Assembly (NCBI GenBank): GCA_037501455.1
Contig: CM074860.1
Span: 45,518,501-45,582,500 of the forward strand
Reading direction: 5' to 3'
Source: Lantana camara
Lineage: Eukaryota > Streptophyta > Magnoliopsida > Lamiales > Verbenaceae
Length of the DNA: 64,000 nucleotides
Shown: piece by piece, positions 1-11,427 of the stretch
Numbering within the stretch: the first letter of the stretch is position 1
Layout: each line of letters opens with the position of its first letter
The notes under the pieces: model-generated
What the model saw: only the letters and a program-made list of their open reading frames with translations
Database searches by the model: none
What the model was told of the DNA's origin: nothing
Translations under genes and position numbers: made by a program

Positions 1-1017
1 CGACTGACGAAATCGGCACATTTTCTAGTTGTTCGGATGTCGGATAAGGTACCTAAATTGGCTAAGAAATATGTTGATGAAATTGTCCGACTTCATGGAG
101 TACCAGTTAGCATTGTATCAGATCGGGATCCGAGGTTTACTTCTAGATTTTGGCAAGAATTGCAAAGGAATCTGGGCACAAGGCTTCAATTCAGCACAGC
201 TTTCCATCCTCAGACAGACGGGCAATCGGAGAGATTAATTAAGTATTTGGAGGATATGTTGAGAGCATGTGCATTGGATTTTTCGAGTTCGTGGAACGAA
301 CAATTGCCTTTGATTGAATTCGCCTATAATAACAGCTTTCAAGCATCGATAGAAATGGCTCCATATGAGGCTCTCTACGGACGGAAATGCAGATCACCGT
401 TGTTCTTTGATTTGGAGGAATGGAATTGGACGAAGCAAGAGGGTGTGAAACGAGGAGAGAATAAGGAAAAACCCTCTAAGGCCGTGCAAGAGGCAATTGA
501 TAAGGTTCAAATAATCAGACAACGAATGAAAGCAGCCCAGGACAGACAGAAAAGCTATGCCGATCATCGAAGGAAAGATCTTCAGTTTGAGATTGGTGTA
601 GGGTATTCTTGAAAGCCTCACCTCGTAAGGGATTTTCGAGGATTGGAAAAGGAGGGAAATTGAATCCTCGGTATCTAGGACCGTATGAAATTTTGGAGAA
701 AATTGGAGATACGGCCTATCGTTTGGACCTACCACCGAGTTTGACCGGAATCCATAATGTATTTCATGTGTCTCAGCTTCGGAAATATTATCCGGATGAA
801 TCGGAAGTTATTCCCGTTGAGGAAATAGAGTTAGAACCGAATCTCACCTTCGTTCAAAAGCCGATTAAGATTTTGATCGTAAATTTCAAGAGCTTTGAAA
901 TCGGCAGATCCCATTAGTTAAAGTCTTATGGAGAAGTGATAAAACGGAAGAGGCTATGTGGGAGACGGAGGATAAGATGAAGAGATTTCATCCCGAGTTG
1001 TTTCCGAGTGATCAATG
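1..1017 (+). pseudogene. Ty3/gypsy pol 3' end: integrase and chromodomain-like tail, broken
   Basis: This is the 3' end of a gypsy polyprotein, entered inside the integrase catalytic domain. The frame from 37 shows the second catalytic Asp in SDRDPRF and the catalytic Glu in DGQSER, then the conserved [15 protein letters not shown] region. Near 600 one base appears to be missing and reading moves to the frame of 609-917 (ASPRKGF, YLGPYEIL, HNVFHVSQLRKYYPDE). Near 870 another single base is lost. A third stretch, about 868-1017, then encodes the chromodomain-like tail (IPLVKVLW, MWETEDKMKRFHPELF) after an in-frame TGA. The enzyme would have inserted element cDNA into chromosomes, with the tail probably guiding targeting in chromatin. 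The two frameshifts and the stop make it non-functional. It leads straight into a polypurine tract and the LTR at 1052, so strand and clade are secure. Confidence 0.93.
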
Positions 1018-1051
1018 AATCCGAGGACGGATTCTTTTAAGGGGGAGAGGT
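1016..1051 (+). other. Hairpin plus polypurine tract (plus-strand primer), gypsy-I
   Basis: GAATCCG-AGGA-CGGATTC forms a 7-bp stem with a 4-nt loop right at the pol stop codon. It is followed by TTTTAAGGGGGAGAGG, the polypurine tract that primes second-strand DNA synthesis next to the 3' LTR. The same hairpin-tract order occurs in N1, N2, A and B. Confidence 0.85.
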
Positions 1052-3802
1052 TGTGACGCCCCGATATTTCGGTCGTACAGGTATGACTTAATTGTTTACC
1101 AAATTGCGCAAAATAATTATTTTTCGTGTTTATATAGTAATTCTATTTTAAATGCATTATATGTTATTTACTTTATTTTATTGTTGTTAGTATACTTATA
1201 TTTATCTAATTGTTAATTGTGTGAGTAATTTAATGTTAAGTATTTTGTGAATTCTTTACAAATTGATAAGTATTGCATAAATTGAACTTGATTGCAACAT
1301 GAATTACTTTCCCGAATTTGACTTAATTTAGTTATGACCTTAATTGAGCATTCATGAAATTTGAGTACTTAATTGTATTGGATTTAATTGATTACATTTC
1401 AAAAGATTGGGGTTTCATTTGCATAACTTATTAATTTGGAGGACTTAATAGCAAATTTGGCCATTTCTTCTTAATGCAAAGCAGCATATCACGTTCCATT
1501 TCTTCCTTTCTTTCATACATACATTACATACACTCTTGCTCTTGCTCTCCAAGCCAACCGATCAAACCCTTGCGAAAGTGGAGGAAAATTTCATCTTTCA
1601 AGCATTATAATTGTGAGTTTTGTGATCATTCAAGCATCATCAACATCATCTCTTTTTCTCATCTCCCATTTCTTGCATTTGAGGTATTTTTGGAACTTTG
1701 ATGAATTTCTTGGATTTATGTGCTAGATAGGGCTTGGCTATATGTTGGTTAATGTGTGTAATTGTTATTGGAAATATGTTTAGGAACTTTGAGCTCAAGT
1801 TGTATGCATTTATCTTGTGAAGTTTGGACTTGGAAGCATGAATGAGTATGTGGGTTTCATTTGATGATTCTTGATGATCTAACATGGAAATGGATGTTTG
1901 TTTGAATTGATATTGATTTATATGTAAGTTAGTATGTTTATTGCATGGAATATATGGGTTTGAACTTGAGAATTTGGTGTTTTGGGATGGTTGTTGTTGC
2001 TGTCACGTTGATGCCCTGTTTTTTTTCCTGCTACGCACAGTGACACGGGCGTGTCACTTTTCTTTTTTTCAGCGTGACACGGGGGTGCATGCTTGGTTGG
2101 GCTGATTTTCTGTACCTTGACACGGGGGTGTCACGGTTTGCTTTGTTTTTGTGACACGGGCGTGTCACCTTATTTTCATGCGTGATTGTCCGCTGTACCG
2201 TGACACGGGGGTGTCACGGCTTAGTGTATTGAGGTGACACGGGCGTGTCACCCTCTGTTTTTCATGCATTCTCTTTGCATGCTATTGTACATGCATGTGT
2301 TTTATATATATTGGACATGTATTAAATGTTATTTTATTTAATTGAATATATGTAATTGTTTATTTCCAATTTGAATGCGATTTGACTTGTGCTTCGATTT
2401 TATATGAAGTTTTGAATCAATGTGTTTGAAAGTGTGGAATTATGAGCTCGAATGAATTGAACAAGTGATTGAATGACTTGATTATATGATTTGATTTCTT
2501 AATAGTGCTCATGAACATCTCATAGCATAATCTTATCTTTTATACATTTATATCATGATCATTGCATTGCCGAGCGTCTTATTTGGTCATATTGAGTCTC
2601 ACTTCACCGTTCTTGCACAGATTTTGATCACGTTGGAGACGAGGCCAGTCAGTGAGGCTCGTGTTTGCTCCTTTTTGCGGTTTAAGGTGGGTTTCTCTTC
2701 TACTTAGATAAAACGACCCGAAATATCTCCCTATGTGAAAAGTTTTAAGCCAAAGTAATACGATATATATATATTTTGAGCCTTTTATCGAGTAAATGAT
2801 TGCAAACGTAAAGCCCTTATTTCTTGAACCCTACCTAATGTTTTGGCAAGAATGAATGAATGTTATGCACGAATGGGGCCCAGGGACTTAGTGTGAGTGG
2901 CTATCCGGGGAGGCACGGGCCGACGGTGATCCCTCACACTAGTTCCACCAAGTAACGGCGTAACCGGACCTCGTTAGAAGTTAGCGAGGAATGGACGCTG
3001 AGCGCCATCTGGGGAGTCATATAGCCCCTTTTGGTCAATGAATGGGTGGTCGGGCCTTGCAAACCCACCACCAAACCGGAGGAAGAAGGTGTAAATGTTA
3101 ATGAATGTGCACAAAAGATTGATTGCATGAAAAGAATGAATGAATGTTTAAATGATTTACACAAGGTGTTGGTTGGAGATAATGCACGCCCACTCGCCGG
3201 GCCAATAATGACCTAATGTAATTGATTCGTTATAATCCCTTTTGATGATTTATTTTCACCCACTTGGGAAATTCTTCAAACACCTCACTTGGGATTATAG
3301 CGTGCATGTGATTGTTCAATTACCGTCATATATTCTATTTATACCCTGTTTTATACCCACCAGTCCCCTTTGGACTGAACCCGTTTGGTTTGCAGTTGTT
3401 TTATGCAGGTGTTGAGGGAGCTAGGCGGGAATACGAGTCCTAGGTCTTACATTCGTCTCTAGCTCTGTATTTTGAGTCTTACACTTGCATACTTTTATCT
3501 TGATCATTGTATATGAATATTGATTGGAGCGTACTTGTTTGAGCCGTGATGGCAAGTGATGTTGTATGTGAATAATTTTTGGAGCTTGGATGCTCATGGT
3601 ATATATATATATGGTATATGTTCGTTTATTGCTTCCGCTGTAATGTTTTATGTTGTTATATGGTTTTAAGGGTTAGCCCGCCTAGCTTAGAGTGTGTGTT
3701 TGTCCCCGTTCGCCGTGATTTGGCTCGGGTATAGATCGTCCATTTCATAATCGGGTCAGGTCTCGGTACGGGGGATGTGACGCCTTGCGCTCGGGTGTTA
3801 CA
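1052..3802 (+). mobile_element. LTR-I, 3' LTR of gypsy-I (2.75 kb)
   Basis: The LTR begins TGTGACGCCCCG after the polypurine tract and ends GGTGTTACA. It is long for a plant gypsy LTR. An array of GTGACAC palindromes starts about 1 kb in (2040-2251). Downstream, a pyrimidine run and GCAG precede GAGCTAGGCGGG near 3418, with the reverse complement CCCGCCTAGC near 3678. The right flank TTCGA (3803-3807) is the predicted TSD. The element's left part lies outside the window. It carries no coding capacity; open frames inside it are short and unsupported. Confidence 0.88.
2040..2251 (+). repeat. Array of six GTGACAC-GGGS-GTGTCAC palindromes in LTR-I
   Basis: Units start near 2040, 2074, 2117, 2151, 2199 and 2234. 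The consensus is GTGACACGGGCGTGTCAC or GTGACACGGGGGTGTCAC. One unit extends to 9-bp arms (CCGTGACAC/GTGTCACGG). The second unit has a damaged right arm. Spacers of 16-30 bp are not alike, so this is not a simple tandem repeat. Confidence 0.88.
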
Positions 3803-4897
3803 TTCGACCTCTACTTCTAGTCGTCACCTCGATCAAGAATCCAGTGCTTATCCTTTATGAGTTTAATTCACCTCCAATTGCTTATACTTGAGCGCATGAT
3901 TTCCTTACAAAGAGTCTTTGCCTCTCTTTACTGTTTCCATTTGTTGCTCTATATTTCCCAATTCGACCTCACAACATGCCACTTCAGCTTGGATTTGGAG
4001 AATGAACTCAAATCCCGTCCTCAGTATCGCCACCTTCCCTAAATTTGCATTTACACAGTTACTTGCCTCTCTCTACTCCCTCCCAGACTCGTTTCCCATC
4101 ATTAATCGAAATCCAGAGCACCCAAATCCAACTCTTCCCGGTTTTAACTTCGACAAACTCGATTTCTAAGCACTAGGCTTAGTTAGAAATCCTTCTTTGT
4201 CGACCCTTGGTTCATAACTCCTGCCGAACCCACTTTATCTTGACTCCTCTTAATTATTGATACCTCTTCAATGATCCGAATCTGGGACCAAAATACCTTC
4301 AAGGTTTGTTCACCTCATTCCTCAGGTTGAAAGATCCCGTTGAATCCAATTAAAGGCACCTTATGTAGTAGAGCCGTGTATGTCGATCCTCTAAGTCATA
4401 ACCATCTCACAATCAATCCTTATTTCACCAAGTGTCCTTCTACCATCGCATCTCTAAATTCGAACCTCCCATTTCGAATCCTAATCCTTGAACTCTAGCT
4501 CCATCTAGAAAGCCTCACATCTCGAATTCTCTACATTCTTCCCGGGTGTATCCTTCCTATCTTCCATGCCTTAGAAAAAGCTTGCAATCGATCGTCTTTA
4601 TCGTAGAACCTGGCCGTGGTTTGATATTATCTTCATAACCTATAAATCATAACTTACTTCAAGGGTATATACATGCAATTAGTGCATGCCCATGGCACAT
4701 ATTTAACACGGAAGGCAATGATCCATATAATAATGCAACAGGTAATTCCACATAATTCAAAAAGAAAGACAAATTCATGCTCAAAATCAATGCAATGCAC
4801 ATATTATCAGGTAGTTCCTAAGCCGTACGACCTAGACTGACTCGATCACGACACGCGAACCCCGGTTTTGCAACCGGGCTCTAATACCACTTAAGGA
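3803..4897 (-). mobile_element. N3: 5' internal fragment of an old non-autonomous LTR element
   Basis: Read on the minus strand, this begins at a tRNA primer site and runs about 1.1 kb. It matches the first 1.0 kb of N1's internal region (6883 to about 7905), for example around the shared text near 4600 and 7140 and near 3890 and 7830. No gag or pol is visible. It is cut at 3803 by the insertion of gypsy-I. The open frames at 3857-4169 are not conserved with N1 in any convincing coding sense. Confidence 0.78.
4872..4889 (-). other. Primer-binding site of N3
   Basis: On the minus strand this reads TGGTATTAGAGCCCGG, one base off the initiator tRNA-Met complement TGGTATCAGAGC. It lies 8 bp inside the LTR end. 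Confidence 0.8.
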
Positions 4898-5234
4898 TGC
4901 AGCACCCCGCACGTAAGGCACCACATCCCCCGCACTATGGCTCAACACGAGTAACCAAATAGGAAGTCCGCACCCGTATCAAACCATAGAGAACGGGAGA
5001 CAAACAAAACACCACCCTCCTAAGCTAGGCGGAACTTAGACCCTGCAAAATAGTCAACCAACATTACATAATGCAGCGGAGAACTAAATCTAAACACATG
5101 CATTGGCCACGGGCCTGCAGAAATTAAACACACGAACCATAAGCAGACTTGGGCTCCTCTGGCCTCTTTTTAAGTCATAACAAAGCCCGGTAAGGTCAAT
5201 TCAATAGCAAATACATAAAGATTCAAGTTCATAA
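4898..5234 (-). mobile_element. N3 LTR, proximal part (resumes at 15613-15772)
   Basis: The LTR end (minus-strand ...GGGGTGCTGCA) lies here. The sequence breaks at 5234, where solo LTR-II entered, and resumes at 15613 after the duplicated CATAA. The join is supported by the matching TSD. The usual module pair is present: GCTAGGCGG near 5024 and its complement near 15708. Confidence 0.78.
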
Positions 5235-6357
5235 TGTAACACCCCGGAGCGAAGGGCGCCACATCTCCCCGCACCATAGCCCGATGCGAGTAACGAAATG
5301 GGATCTCCTCACCCGCACCAAGCTACAGCGAACGGAGACAAACAAAAACCCACGCTCTAGCTAGGCGGTCTAGACCCTCAAAACAGAGTGCACAAAGAAA
5401 CAAAAGCAAATGCGGAAGCTACCAAGATCGCAAAATACAAACATACGTGCCAAAACTTATGCCAATTATACAAGTTATGCCCATTCAAGGCCAAATGAAT
5501 CATATAACAGAAGCTCAAATTCCGAATCATAAATAATACGAAACTTATACATAGTACCAAACTTATACATATTTATACGTAGTACCAAAACTGAAAGTAA
5601 AGATGCAAGGATGCAAAGACTCTCCTATACAACCCGAATAACTCAAAGCAAAAGACACCGCCTAGCACGAACCGAAGACCTGCACCTGCAAACTCAAGAA
5701 GCAAAGAGGGAAAAAGAAACCACGAAGAGGGGTCAGTCCTAGAGACTGGTGAGGGGGCTAACACATGCACCCGTACATAACTATAGAGCAAAGCATAGCA
5801 TAATCAAATTTTAGAATATTCATGAACCGAGCGTGGTTTTTGCAATCCAAATCATTTTAACAAGTGATAACATATATAGAAAAGGGTTTAGGGCCGAAGG
5901 CCAAAATCAACCAATTTTAAGGATTAGAAGTCCTCACCCGTTTCACTAGTCTTAGACGAAAACAAATTCATAGCGGAAACAAAGCTTATCCTAGTAACTC
6001 GGCGAGAACGAGTTCCAACTAATCTCCTTCAGAATGCAAAACTCAAAGCTTATCACGCGAAGATACAAAACAAACATAAACACAAACCTCCTTACTCCAT
6101 GGGATGTAAGGCTGGCCACCCTTCGCATCCACGCTGATACGTCAGGGTCGTGAGTTTCATGACACTCACGCCCAAGGACTCCGTCCCCCACCTCTCTCCG
6201 AGTGGGTTTCGGGTTGATCCTATTAGTGGAGAAGTGTCCCGGGCTTGCATCGGCGACCCCAATGGTCATCCCGGGTTTCCCAACCACACAACTCCGGGGC
6301 CCAAACAAAAGTCACGCTTACACTGATCACAAAAAGCTTATCTCGCCAAAACTGATC

Positions 6358-6882
6358 TGTAACGCCCCAGTTTTTCAGTTTTAAATAATGTGGCGTATTT
6401 GTTTATAAATTGCGCAAATTAATTATTTAATTATATGATTAATTGTTTATAAATGTTTATATTTGTTTTAAACTATAAACTATTTCTATTTTAATTTAAT
6501 TCATTTTATTTTACCTTGTTACTTAGTGTTTAAATTCTCAATTAGGGTTTCATGTTACCTTAAATATTTCGGTAATTTCGTTAATTAATTTCAACATGTT
6601 ATTAGTTGGTTTTAATTTAATTAATATGGAATTTAAGTTTAGTAATTTATTTATAACAATATGAATTCGTTCATGCGCTTGAGTGTTCTATTTCTACTTC
6701 GTTCTTATATGTAATGATATCGGATTGGTTTTCATTGCAGGGTCTAGCTCCACCTGGCTTAGGAAGGTTTTTATGTTTGTCTCCCGTTCGCTATGGTTTG
6801 ATACGGGTGCGGATTTACTGTTTCGTTACTCGTGTCGAGCCATAGTGCGGGGGATGTGGTGCCTCACATGAGGGGTGCTACA
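6358..6882 (+). repeat. N1 5' LTR
   Basis: It begins TGTAACGCCCCAG and ends GGGGTGCTACA. It contains TTGCAGGGTCTAGCTC near 6737, which resembles a splice acceptor and exon, and the terminal hairpin at 6789-6849. Confidence 0.95.
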
Positions 6883-6890
6883 TCCTTAAG

Positions 6891-6908
6891 TGGTATCAGA
6901 GCCCGGTT
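6891..6908 (+). other. N1 primer-binding site
   Basis: TGGTATCAGAGCCCGGTT begins 8 bp after the LTR. It complements the 3' end of plant initiator tRNA-Met over the first 12 bases. Confidence 0.9.
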
Positions 6909-9856
6909 GCAAAACCGGTGTTCTTGAGTCATGTCTGAGTCAGTTAGGTTGCACGGTATAGGAACAACTTGTGAATGTGTGCATTGCATCGATCTTGAAC
7001 ATGAATTTGGCTAGACTATCTGTTGCATTTACATAAGGATCCTTGCATTAATTGTTGAAAATGTGTCATGAGCATGCACTAATCGCATGCATCTACTCTT
7101 GAAGTAAGCTGTGATTTATAGGTTATGGAGATAATATCAAACCACGGCCAAGTTCGACGATAAAGAAGATCGATTGCAAACTTTTCTGAGACATGGAAGA
7201 TGGGCAGGATACTCTGGGAAGAATGTAGAGAATTAGAGATGTGAGACTTCCCAAATGGAGCTAGAGTCAAGGATGAGGATTCGGAATGGGAAGATTGAAT
7301 CTAGAGATGCGATGGCAGAGAGACATTTGGTGAAATCGGAATAGGAGTTAATCATGGGATTGTTGGGACTCAAAAGACTAATTCATGAGAATCTGCTACT
7401 TGGAGTGTTTTAATTGGATTCAGCAAGATCGGTCAACCTAAAGAATGAAGTGCACGAACCTTGAAGATATTTTGATCCCGGATGGGATCGTTGAAGAGGT
7501 CTCAATAACTAGGAGAGACTAAGATAAAATAGGTCCGGTAGGAGCTGTGTATCTGGGGTCGACAAGAAGGATTTCTGATTAAGCCTAGTGAATTGAAATC
7601 AAGTCTGTCAAAGTTAAGACCGGGAAGAGTTGGACTTGGGTGCTCTGGATTTTTGATCGTGATGGGAAACTCATAAACAATAGTCACGGTAATCTTGAGC
7701 AAGGTGTTGAGTGGGAGATGAGCTTGTTTTTCCAAGACCAAGCTGAATTGTCATGTTGTGAAGTTGAAATGGAAGATATGAAGCAACAAATGGAAACGGT
7801 AAAGAAAGGCAACCACTCCTTGAAAGGAAATCATGCGCTCAAATGTAAGCAGTGGGAGGTGAATTGAACTTTCGAAAGGGTAAGTGCGGGATTCTTGATT
7901 GAGACGACGATTGGAAGTAAAGGTCGAATTTAGAGAATAGATTGGATGCTAACTCCTTGGAAGTGGAAGATACAAGTTGATTTATAAAGATGCATGGGAA
8001 TCTCGAAGACCGTGGGAAAGGCAAGGAATAATTACCAAGTCAAAGTAACCGCGGGACTTGGAGTAGCAAGGAAAAGCTGTCGAGCTAACTACTTACCCCA
8101 TTGGTGACAGGTTCCAAAGCATTCATAGCACGTGCATCATATTTTGCATTAATTATTTATTCTCTTGATCTTATGTTATTCGTGCATTTCTAATTGGTTT
8201 CGTTGCGCTAAGGTATTGTATAATTGCTTGATGTAAACGTGACCCATGCATGGTCATTTTAACCCAGCATGCATTTTAGTGTTTACTTGATAGGAAGTTC
8301 TTTCGCCTCAACTATCAAGTATCAGTTCAACCGAGCCGCATCTGAGTTATAAGGAAGAGAAATAATAGGATGACGTTAGAAGGAAGGTGAACTTGGGAAA
8401 TAAGAACTTCTATTAAGGGATAGGTTAACGGAAACAAGGATTCGGAAGGAGAGGTGAGACTAGATTTCCGGACAAGATTAAGAAAGGAGTTTCGGACATC
8501 AAGAGAACTGGGGAAAGAGTTGAAAGGCCAAATCCTTGATTTCTATGTCAGTTAAACTTCACCTAATGGGATTTACGCATCGAGAATTTCGATAAAAGAA
8601 GAATCAATGGAGTTCAACCCGGGACAACAGAAATTTAAGGGGGAGAGCACGACCGAAGAACAAATTGGACGATGGAAAAGGTGCTCGAAGAAATATTTTA
8701 GTGGGAATGACGAAATTACAAATTAAGGAAGACCTGGAAGTCCTATTAGTGATGATCGGAGATAACTAAGGTGGCGTGAATGGTTAAGTGTTAAGAGGAG
8801 AACTAAGTTATTAAATTCGGGTTGAAGTCCATCATTGGGAATGGAGGAAATGGTTTGGAGAATATTCTTATGTGTAGAATATGGATCTGGGGGTAACAAA
8901 ATTATAATGGAGTTTTTGTGAACCCTAAGTCAGAATTGACAAGAGAGAGAGTCGAATCCAGTTAGCATATAATGAAATGATGGCGATCCAGAGTAATCCA
9001 ATAAAGTACACAGGGGGTTCAATAATGACAATATTACCAAGTCTTCGGTTAGTCCCACGTTAATTCGGAAGAAACCAAATCGGAGAAGATGATCATTAGA
9101 GGATTTACATCGAACTTCAAGAGTCATCAAGAACACTCTATCTTCGATTCAAGAAATGTGGGGCCAGATACCGAATAACCCTAAGGGGTTAAAGAGTATG
9201 AATAGATAACATGAACGGAAGATGGGAAGAGGATTCGTGTTAAGGTAGATCCTAATAACGAATACCTCTAGGTAGGGATTGAATCGTCAAGGTGGTCAGG
9301 GGTAGTTATTCTTGAGGATATTTTAAACTCTGATATGAGTAAGATAGTAGCTATGGATCTAATATTGAGACAGATGGTTTAAGGATATTCGGGGAGGTCA
9401 AGCTCGGTTAATTAAAAAGAATTGGATGGTCGAACGAAGATTGTGGGAAATGGTGAAGACTGGAAATAGTACAAGTCAGAACGGATCCAAGAGTATGATC
9501 CTTAAAGGATTTATCAATAGCTTCACCGAGGAACCTTGAAGAGGTTCAAGACAAGCTGACCACTGAGCTATCTTCAGGATAGATCCTACACTGGACAACG
9601 ACAACTCTCAGTTCTAAACTTTGAGACTTCGGTGAACGGTACTTATAGCATTCATGATACATGCATCCATGCAAAATTAACTTTTATAAACTTTATGTTA
9701 AGTGCTTTGTTCTGCACTGTGTTAAATTACTTGGAATAATTGGAAACCAATATGGGAGATATTTATTACTTGCTATGGGTGCCTTACGTGATTTTAATCT
9801 TGGTTTTGCGTGAGTTGCTTGGGAGTATTGGAGATTTCCTTGCTTTATTTTTGGTT
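6909..9856 (+). other. N1 internal region, no coding capacity seen
   Basis: About 2.9 kb of purine-rich sequence with frequent stops in all frames. The longest open frame (7640-7867, 75 codons) has no family I recognise and is not supported by the homologous N3 fragment. The first 1 kb is shared with N3. The only clear signal is the internal TTTAAGGGGGAGAGC at 8634. Confidence 0.7.
8634..8648 (+). other. N1 internal (central) polypurine tract
   Basis: TTTAAGGGGGAGAGC repeats the core of the 3' polypurine tract (TTTTAAGGGGGAGAGA at 10061) about 1.4 kb upstream of it. N2 has a matching internal copy at 23061-23077. Confidence 0.65.
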
Positions 9857-10020
9857 AAGAGACGGGGATTCTCTTATTTTTGTTTGGGAGACGGGGTACT
9901 CTCTTTGCTTGCGAGAGACGGGGTTCTCTCATTGTTGTTGGAGAGACGGGGTTCTCTCATTGCTGTTCGAGAGACGGGGCTCTCTCCTTGTTGCTTGTGA
10001 GAGACGGGGAATCTCTCATT
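9857..10020 (+). repeat. N1 array of six GAGAGA-CGGGGN-TCTCTC hairpins
   Basis: Six units are spaced 24-34 bp apart. The core CGGGG is constant. Arms include TAAGAGA/TCTCTTA, GAGAGA/TCTCTC and TGAGAGA/TCTCTCA, so a change in one arm is matched in the other. The array ends about 20 bp before the pre-tract hairpin. Confidence 0.88.
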
Positions 10021-10041
10021 GTTTGATTTCAAGCGTGTTTT

Positions 10042-10077
10042 GAATCCGAGGACGGATTCCTTTTAAGGGGGAGAGAT
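10042..10077 (+). other. N1 hairpin and 3' polypurine tract
   Basis: GAATCCG-AGGA-CGGATTC is followed by CTTTTAAGGGGGAGAGAT and then the LTR TGTAACG. Confidence 0.88.
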
Positions 10078-10602
10078 TGTAACGCCCCAGTTTTTCAGTT
10101 TTAAATAATGTGGCGTATTTGTTTATAAATTGCTCAAATTAATTATTTAATTATATGATTAATTGTTTATAAATGTTTATATTTGTTTTAAACTATAAAC
10201 TATTTCTATTTTAATTTAATTCATTTTATTTTACCTTGTTACTTAGTGTTTAAATTCTCAATTAGGGTTTCATGTTACCTTAAATATTTCGGTAATTTCG
10301 TTAATTAATTTCAACATGTTATTAGTTGGTTTTAATTTAATTAATATGGAATTTAAGTTTAGTAATTTATTTATAACAATATGAATTCGTTCATGTGCTT
10401 GAGTGTTCTATTTCTACTTTGTTCTTATATGTAATGATATCGGATTGGTTTTCATTGCAGGGTCTAGCTCCGCCTGGCTTAGGAAGGTTTTTATGTTTGT
10501 CTCCCGTTCGCTATGGTTTGATACGGGTGCGGATTTACTGTTTCGTTACTCGTGTCCAGCCATAGTGCGGGGGATGTGGTGCCTCACGTGCGGGGTGCTA
10601 CA
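10078..10602 (+). repeat. N1 3' LTR
   Basis: This is a copy of the 5' LTR, same length (525 bp), followed by TSD TGATC. Confidence 0.95.
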
Positions 10603-11427
10603 TGATCACAAACACATGCCAACCCTTTTCAAAATAAAAGAACGAAAATAGCTTACTTATACATAAAAGCGTTTTCAAACGTTTTATAACAAAAGGGTCA
10701 ATTCCCACAAATTACATATCGAACACGTATCTAAGTATATATATACGTATAGGTCACATGCGGGCTTGAAATCACATATAGGGCTGTAGGTCATAATAAC
10801 TAAAAGAAAGAAACCTCACCTTGCCGACCAAACCGACAAAACGAACTCAAACCCTTCTAAGAGACCACCTCTTCAACCACGAGACGAACCTAAGAACAAA
10901 ACAATGATCTGAAGATAAACTTAGACTCAAAATGAACCAATTAGACGCTCGGCAAATGCATATAAATGCGAATGATACGAATAAAATGCAACATGTGCAT
11001 GTGAGATACAATAATGTAACATTTAATTCACTTAAGATCATATCATCTAGAAATTCATGCTAAATATTCACATAAAACTAAATACTAAAAACATGACATA
11101 TAATATAGCATATCGAATGTTTAGAAATTGGAAACAATTAAATTAAATACATGAGTATCATATATACATCATTATCCATCTAATATATTTAAAATTCATA
11201 CTCATCATTCTTGAATTTAATTCAAACAATTATAACTCTTAAATTCTCAAACATGCACACACATCACACACCGTATAAATATATATACGTACTACACTAA
11301 TACACATGCATGCACTAATGTATATATATTAAACACATGCACTCACACTATGATATATAATATATATATACACGCAGCACACACTAAACACACATTTAAT
11401 ACATATATACACAGCATGCATACATTA

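Larger units (their letters stand above)
6358..10602 (+). mobile_element. N1, complete non-autonomous gypsy-like LTR element (4.25 kb)
   Basis: Two 525-bp LTRs (6358-6882 and 10078-10602) differ at about seven positions by eye. The TSD is TGATC on both sides (6353-6357, 10603-10607). The 3.2-kb internal region has a primer site, an internal polypurine tract (8634-8648), a six-unit hairpin array (9857-10020) and a hairpin plus polypurine tract before the 3' LTR. No gag, protease, reverse transcriptase or integrase is visible in any frame, so movement must depend on proteins from an autonomous element. The primer site and tract match gypsy A and B. The LTRs are far shorter than their neighbours' but keep the same 3' terminal hairpin. 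Confidence 0.93.

Noticed and set aside
1646..1885. Short ORF in LTR-I and many similar 60-80-codon frames across LTRs
   Set aside because: Length expected by chance in AT-rich DNA. They are not conserved and not in any known element gene.
9857..10020. CRISPR-like array
   Set aside because: Units are palindromic and regularly spaced, but the repeats vary, spacers are short, and the context is a plant LTR element with no cas genes.
10683..11427. Possible host intergenic DNA between N1 and LTR-III
   Set aside because: It is the middle piece of solo LTR-II. Matching CATAA flanks and LTR modules join 5235-6357, 10608-11427 and 14057-15612.
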